Shown here: positions 61,091 through 64,000 of the stretch, piece by piece
Position numbering within the stretch: the stretch's first letter is position 1
Layout of the letters: every line of letters starts with the position of its first letter
NCBI RefSeq assembly: GCF_014640435.1
Contig: NZ_BMGY01000012.1
Span: 1 to 64,000, forward strand
Reading direction: 5' to 3'
Source of the DNA: Hymenobacter frigidus
Lineage (GTDB): Bacteria; Bacteroidota; Bacteroidia; Cytophagales; Hymenobacteraceae
Length of the DNA: 64,000 bases
The notes under the pieces: generated by a model
Told to the model about the DNA's origin: nothing
The model's input: only the letters and a program-made list of their open reading frames with translations
Database searches by the model: none
Made by a program: the position numbers and the translations under genes

Positions 61091-61747
61091 GAACGTCATG
61101 CTGAGCGCAGTCGAAGCATCTCTACCGCTTGGCGGTCGAATCCAAAGAGTCACTTGCTACCTATTTGGGAGCATTAATCCTAAAGTTTGAATATTGCCCG
61201 GTCGATAGACTCACCACCACGTCATAATAACACGCGCCACCGCCTTTAACTTGATACAAATGACTCTTCCACCACTCACTGCTATCAACACGACAAAAGC
61301 CGTTTACGTAAACCAGCTTGTGGCCTTTGCTATCAATAGCACTTATGAACTGATGGTAATAACCCGCTATTGGCAAATTGTTAGCCCGGTGTAGGACGAC
61401 TAATAAGCTGTCTAATTGCTGTAATTTCTGATTATTGAGTGATGTTGCTTTGAGAGCATCCGAACCTCGAAACAGACCTTCATCGACGGACCAAAATGGA
61501 AACACAATAACATTTGCCGAAGGCATTACAGCATTTGCTCTTGCAGCATAGCTACTTGTTGGAACAACATCTGGCGTAAGGCTTGACTGACCGAATACCA
61601 AACAGGACGAAAAGACCGCAGTAACGAAAAGAACAAATGCTGTTCTTCGGGCGACGGAATGAGACTTATTAATTTTCACAAAAATGTCTTTTGTGTCTTT
61701 CCAAATAAAGCGGTAGAGATGCTTCGACTGTGCTCAGCATGAAGGTC
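61091..61747. repeat. Family B inverted-repeat arms bracketing a gene
   Basis: The left arm 61091-61130 (GAACGTCATGCTGAGCGCAG start) and the right arm 61708-61747 match as reverse complements at 37 of 40 positions. Other copies have loops of tens of bases; here the loop is 577 bases and contains one gene on the minus strand. Confidence 0.85.
61161..61679 (-). CDS. Secreted hypothetical protein within inverted-repeat arms
   Basis: A 172-residue protein with a signal peptide (RRTAFVLFVTAVFSSCLVFG) and a beta-rich body, including YYHQFISAIDSKGHKLVYVN, a Trp-Trp site (SSEWWKSH) and a GGGACYYDVVVSLSTGQY segment. Similar one-domain secreted proteins of unknown role occur in Bacteroidota. GC is lower than in neighbouring genes. 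It fills the loop between the two family B repeat arms, so it may have been brought in with them or captured by them (inference). The SCLVFG region could allow lipid modification but is not a clear lipobox. Confidence 0.65.
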   Translation of the reverse strand: MKINKSHSVARRTAFVLFVTAVFSSCLVFGQSSLTPDVVPTSSYAARANAVMPSANVIVFPFWSVDEGLFRGSDALKATSLNNQKLQQLDSLLVVLHRANNLPIAGYYHQFISAIDSKGHKLVYVNGFCRVDSSEWWKSHLYQVKGGGACYYDVVVSLSTGQYSNFRINAPK

Positions 61748-61776
61748 TGCGATTCCGCCGCCCAGCCCCTCCCGTG

Positions 61777-62445
61777 CTACACCAGCTTCTCAGTATCGGT
61801 AGCGACTCGTGGCTGGCTCTCGTTGGGAGCGGCCGTGGGCTGCGACTCGTTGAAAAAACGGTTTTGATTGAGCAGAATCAACGCTACGCCAATGAAGATG
61901 GACGAATCAGCAATGTTGAAGATGGGGAAGCCGTTGCTGTACGTGCCCCCGATGAGGGGCCAGGATTTGGGGAAGTACCCCACATACAGCGGCACGAAAA
62001 TCATGTCGATGACCTGGCCGTAGAACCAGCGCGTGGGCGAGCCAGCTGGGGCATTATCATAGATAATTCCGTAGAAAATTGAGTCGATGAGGTTGCCTAC
62101 CGCGCCGCCGAGGATGAGGGCCATGCAGGCGATGTAGCCGGCGGCCACGCGCTGGCGGCTCAGACGGATGATGTAGTAAATCAGCCCGCCGACGGCCACC
62201 GTGCGGAAAAGCGTGAGCACCAGCTTGCCGTAGGGCGCGGGCAGCTGCGCGCCGAAGGCCATGCCGGGGTTCAGAATGTAATTCAGCTTGGCGAACTGGC
62301 CGAGGACGGGGATTTCGCCGGCTGAACCGGGCTGCATGTAAGTGTGCACGGCCCACTTTGAGAGCTGGTCGATGGCGATGATGAGCAGGGCTAGCAGGAA
62401 GAACTTGGCCGCGGAATGCTGACGAGTGGAGAGCGTTGGGTGCAT
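61777..62445 (-). CDS. lspA: Lipoprotein signal peptidase LspA, copy 1
   Basis: A 222-residue inner-membrane aspartyl protease that removes signal peptides of lipoproteins. Helix 1 is FLLALLIIAIDQLSKWAV; the catalytic aspartates lie in NLIDSIFYG and FNIADSSIFIG, and NPGMAFG is the conserved loop. It is longer than E. coli LspA (164 residues), with a loop between the two Asp motifs and a polar C-terminal tail. It is the downstream member of a tandem pair next to ileS. Confidence 0.93.
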   Translation of the reverse strand: MHPTLSTRQHSAAKFFLLALLIIAIDQLSKWAVHTYMQPGSAGEIPVLGQFAKLNYILNPGMAFGAQLPAPYGKLVLTLFRTVAVGGLIYYIIRLSRQRVAAGYIACMALILGGAVGNLIDSIFYGIIYDNAPAGSPTRWFYGQVIDMIFVPLYVGYFPKSWPLIGGTYSNGFPIFNIADSSIFIGVALILLNQNRFFNESQPTAAPNESQPRVATDTEKLV

Positions 62446-62490
62446 TTCAATTAGTGCCCGGGGGCAGAATAAACGGGCAGGAAAGATGCG

Positions 62491-63162
62491 CTAGGCCAGG
62501 TTCTCTGAGTCGGGCGCTACCAGCGGCTCACTGTGCCTGGCGGGGGTAGCAGTGGGTTCCTCCTGCTTGAAAAAACGGCTCTGGTTGAGCAGAATCAAGG
62601 CTACGCCGATGAAAATGGAGGAATCGGCGATGTTGAAGATGGGCCAGAGCGACACGTACTTCCCTCCTAGCAGCGGCCAGTTTTGGGGCAGGAAGCCTTC
62701 GTAAATATCGACGTAGAGCATGTCGATGACCTGACCGTAGAACCAACGCGTGGGCGAGCCAAACGGGGCGTTGTCGTAGATGATACCGTAGAAAATAGAA
62801 TCAATCAGGTTGCCCAAAGCGCCGCCCAAAATCAGGGCCATGCAGGCGATGAATCCGGACGCGGCCCGCTGGCGCACCAGCCGAATGATGTAGTAGCTGA
62901 TACCGAACACTGCCACCAAGCGGAAAGCACTGAGCACCAGCTTACCGTAAGGAGCCGGCAGCTCGGCTCCGAAGGCCATGCCGGGGTTCAGCGTGTAGTG
63001 CAGCTTGGCCCAGTCGCCCAGCAGACGGATTTCGCCCGCCATTCCGGGCTGCATGTAGGTATGCACGGCCCACTTCGACAGCTGGTCGATGGCGATGATA
63101 AAAAGCGCCAGCAGGAAGAATTTGGCCGCAGATTGCTGGCGATTGGTGATGGTTGGGTGCAT
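62491..63162 (-). CDS. lspA: Lipoprotein signal peptidase LspA, copy 2
   Basis: A 223-residue protein highly similar to the downstream copy over its whole length, with the same catalytic motifs (NLIDSIFYG, FNIADSSIFIG) and the same insert. The two differ mainly in the N-terminal few residues, the loop around residues 150-170 and the C-terminal tail. The gap between them is 45 bases, so they are likely one transcript. This copy lies nearest to ileS, as in the classic ileS-lspA order. Confidence 0.93.
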   Translation of the reverse strand: MHPTITNRQQSAAKFFLLALFIIAIDQLSKWAVHTYMQPGMAGEIRLLGDWAKLHYTLNPGMAFGAELPAPYGKLVLSAFRLVAVFGISYYIIRLVRQRAASGFIACMALILGGALGNLIDSIFYGIIYDNAPFGSPTRWFYGQVIDMLYVDIYEGFLPQNWPLLGGKYVSLWPIFNIADSSIFIGVALILLNQSRFFKQEEPTATPARHSEPLVAPDSENLA

Positions 63163-63222
63163 TCAGGCGGGCCGAAAATCGAGGAAGTTGAAGTCAGAAA
63201 GTAGTACGGTTAGGATTCTCTA

Positions 63223-63317
63223 GAACGTCATGCTGAGCGCAGTCGAAGTATCTCTACCGCTTCGTTGAACGGCTCAAATGGAGCGATAGAGATGCTTCGA
63301 CAAGCTCAGTATGACGT
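63223..63317. repeat. Palindromic repeat, family B, copy 5
   Basis: The left edge GAACGTCATGCTGAGCGCAG at 63223 pairs with the right edge ending GCTCAGTATGACGT near 63317, with arms of about 40 bp and a short loop. It matches the arms around the gene at 61161-61679 closely. Confidence 0.9.
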
Positions 63318-63423
63318 GCGATTAGGAGACGTTCCTTTTACCATGTTTTATACCTTTTATAACTGACTGTCTGGGTTTTTTGACCGATAAAAACGAGCTT
63401 ATCGACCGTTTGTGCGACCAAAA

Positions 63424-63452
63424 ACTCGCCGGGTTTTGCAATACCGGCGAGT
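63424..63452 (-). terminator. Intrinsic terminator for ileS
   Basis: The stem ACTCGCCGG / CCGGCGAGT (63424-63432 with 63444-63452) is followed on the minus strand by a T-run. It is 10 bases past the ileS stop. Confidence 0.8.
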
Positions 63453-63461
63453 CGTTCAGCA

Positions 63462-64000
63462 TCAAGCAGTTGCCACCTCCAAACGGACGGGCACGGAGTA
63501 GTCATCAAATTCGAGCACGGAACCACCGTTCACGTCGGCTGCGAAAGTCAAAGCGAGGGCCTGCGTTTCGGCGCGGATGTAGTCACCAAATGCGGCTACG
63601 GCGGCGGCCAGCTCGGGCTGCTGGTCGGCCAAGGTCACGCGGATTTTGTCCTGCACTTCCAGGCCCGAGTCTTTGCGCAGGTTCTGCAGGCGGTTCACCA
63701 GCTCACGGGCGAGGCCTTCCTGGCGCAGGGCGTCGGTCAGGGTTACGTCGAGGGCCACGGTGAGGGGGCCGTCGGTGGCCACGAGCCAGCCGGGCAGGTC
63801 GTCGGTGCGGATTTCCACATCGTCGGGCGCCAGGGTGATGGGCTGGCCATCAACCTCCACGGCGAGGCTTCCCTCCTTCTCCAATTGACTGATTTCGGCG
63901 GCTGTCATCTGCTGAATGCGGGCACCCACGGCCTTCAGGCGCGGGCCGTATTGCTGGCCGAGGCGCTTGAAGTTGGGCTTCACCGACTTCACCAGCACGC
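63462..64000 (-). CDS. ileS: Isoleucyl-tRNA synthetase, C-terminal part (runs off the window)
   Basis: The last 179 residues of a long protein whose 5' part lies past the window edge. The visible part carries the anticodon-side C-terminal domain found in Bacteroidota-type IleS: KSVKPNFKRLGQQYGPRLKA, ALDVTLTDALRQEGLARELVNR and LQNLRKDSGLEVQDKIRV, which are conserved in IleS. Its place just upstream of lspA supports this call. Catalytic HIGH and KMSKS motifs are not in the window. Confidence 0.88.
   Translation of the reverse strand, partial: VLVKSVKPNFKRLGQQYGPRLKAVGARIQQMTAAEISQLEKEGSLAVEVDGQPITLAPDDVEIRTDDLPGWLVATDGPLTVALDVTLTDALRQEGLARELVNRLQNLRKDSGLEVQDKIRVTLADQQPELAAAVAAFGDYIRAETQALALTFAADVNGGSVLEFDDYSVPVRLEVATA

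Larger units (their letters stand above)
63163..63461. other. Spacer between lspA copy 2 and ileS
   Basis: No gene is seen. It holds a family B palindrome (63223-63317) and the ileS terminator (63424-63452). The rest has no recognised signal. Confidence 0.6.

Overview
The window looks like a chromosomal segment of a high-GC Bacteroidota bacterium of the Hymenobacter type (order Cytophagales). The grounds are T9SS type A sorting domains at the C-termini of secreted proteins, TAnnTTTG (-7) promoter elements, absence of Shine-Dalgarno leaders, and the gene families present (DUF1501/DUF1800 pair, TonB-dependent receptor with a carboxypeptidase-like N-domain, DUF4286, LptC downstream of CoaX, lspA beside ileS). 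Genus level is inference from family content; no rRNA is present to confirm it, and I see no tRNA.

Layout. 0-13 kb: methyltransferase, secreted alkaline phosphatase, beta-propeller sensor-like protein, HtpG, then a likely metal-uptake locus (small His/Cys membrane protein, TonB receptor, MFS permease) and small envelope proteins. 13-21.5 kb: GDSL esterase, an IS4-type element killed by an in-frame TGA and inserted at the stop codon of a DUF72 gene, RlpA-SPOR protein, penicillin acylase, then a repeat-rich stretch with an orphan ORF and a frameshifted TonB-domain gene. 21.6-36.7 kb: DUF1800/DUF1501, NlpC/P60 hydrolase, HExxH mini-protein, AraC regulator, acyl-CoA dehydrogenase, giant T9SS subtilisin, DoxX, RecJ. 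36.9-51.3 kb: a housekeeping run (TPR, PpiD, LptC, OMP, CoaX, Rlu-type pseudouridine synthase with a very long disordered extension, DksA-like protein, RibH, TPR, PdhA, then RecF and DUF721 on the opposite strand). 51.3-53 kb: an AT-rich island carrying an exact parS site, a small HTH regulator and palindromic operator-like words. 53-64 kb: envelope and lipid genes, polyprenyl synthase, RNase R, a fused oligopeptide ABC ATPase, a small secreted protein bracketed by long inverted repeats, two tandem lspA genes and the 3' part of ileS.

The strongest theme outside the genes is the density of long imperfect or perfect palindromes, belonging to several sequence families, in intergenic spaces. One has been absorbed in frame into the ABC ATPase, one has its two arms separated by a whole gene, and one overlaps the promoter of the first gene. 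The other standout is the canonical ParB-binding parS 16-mer close to recF, which suggests this part of the chromosome lies in the origin domain.
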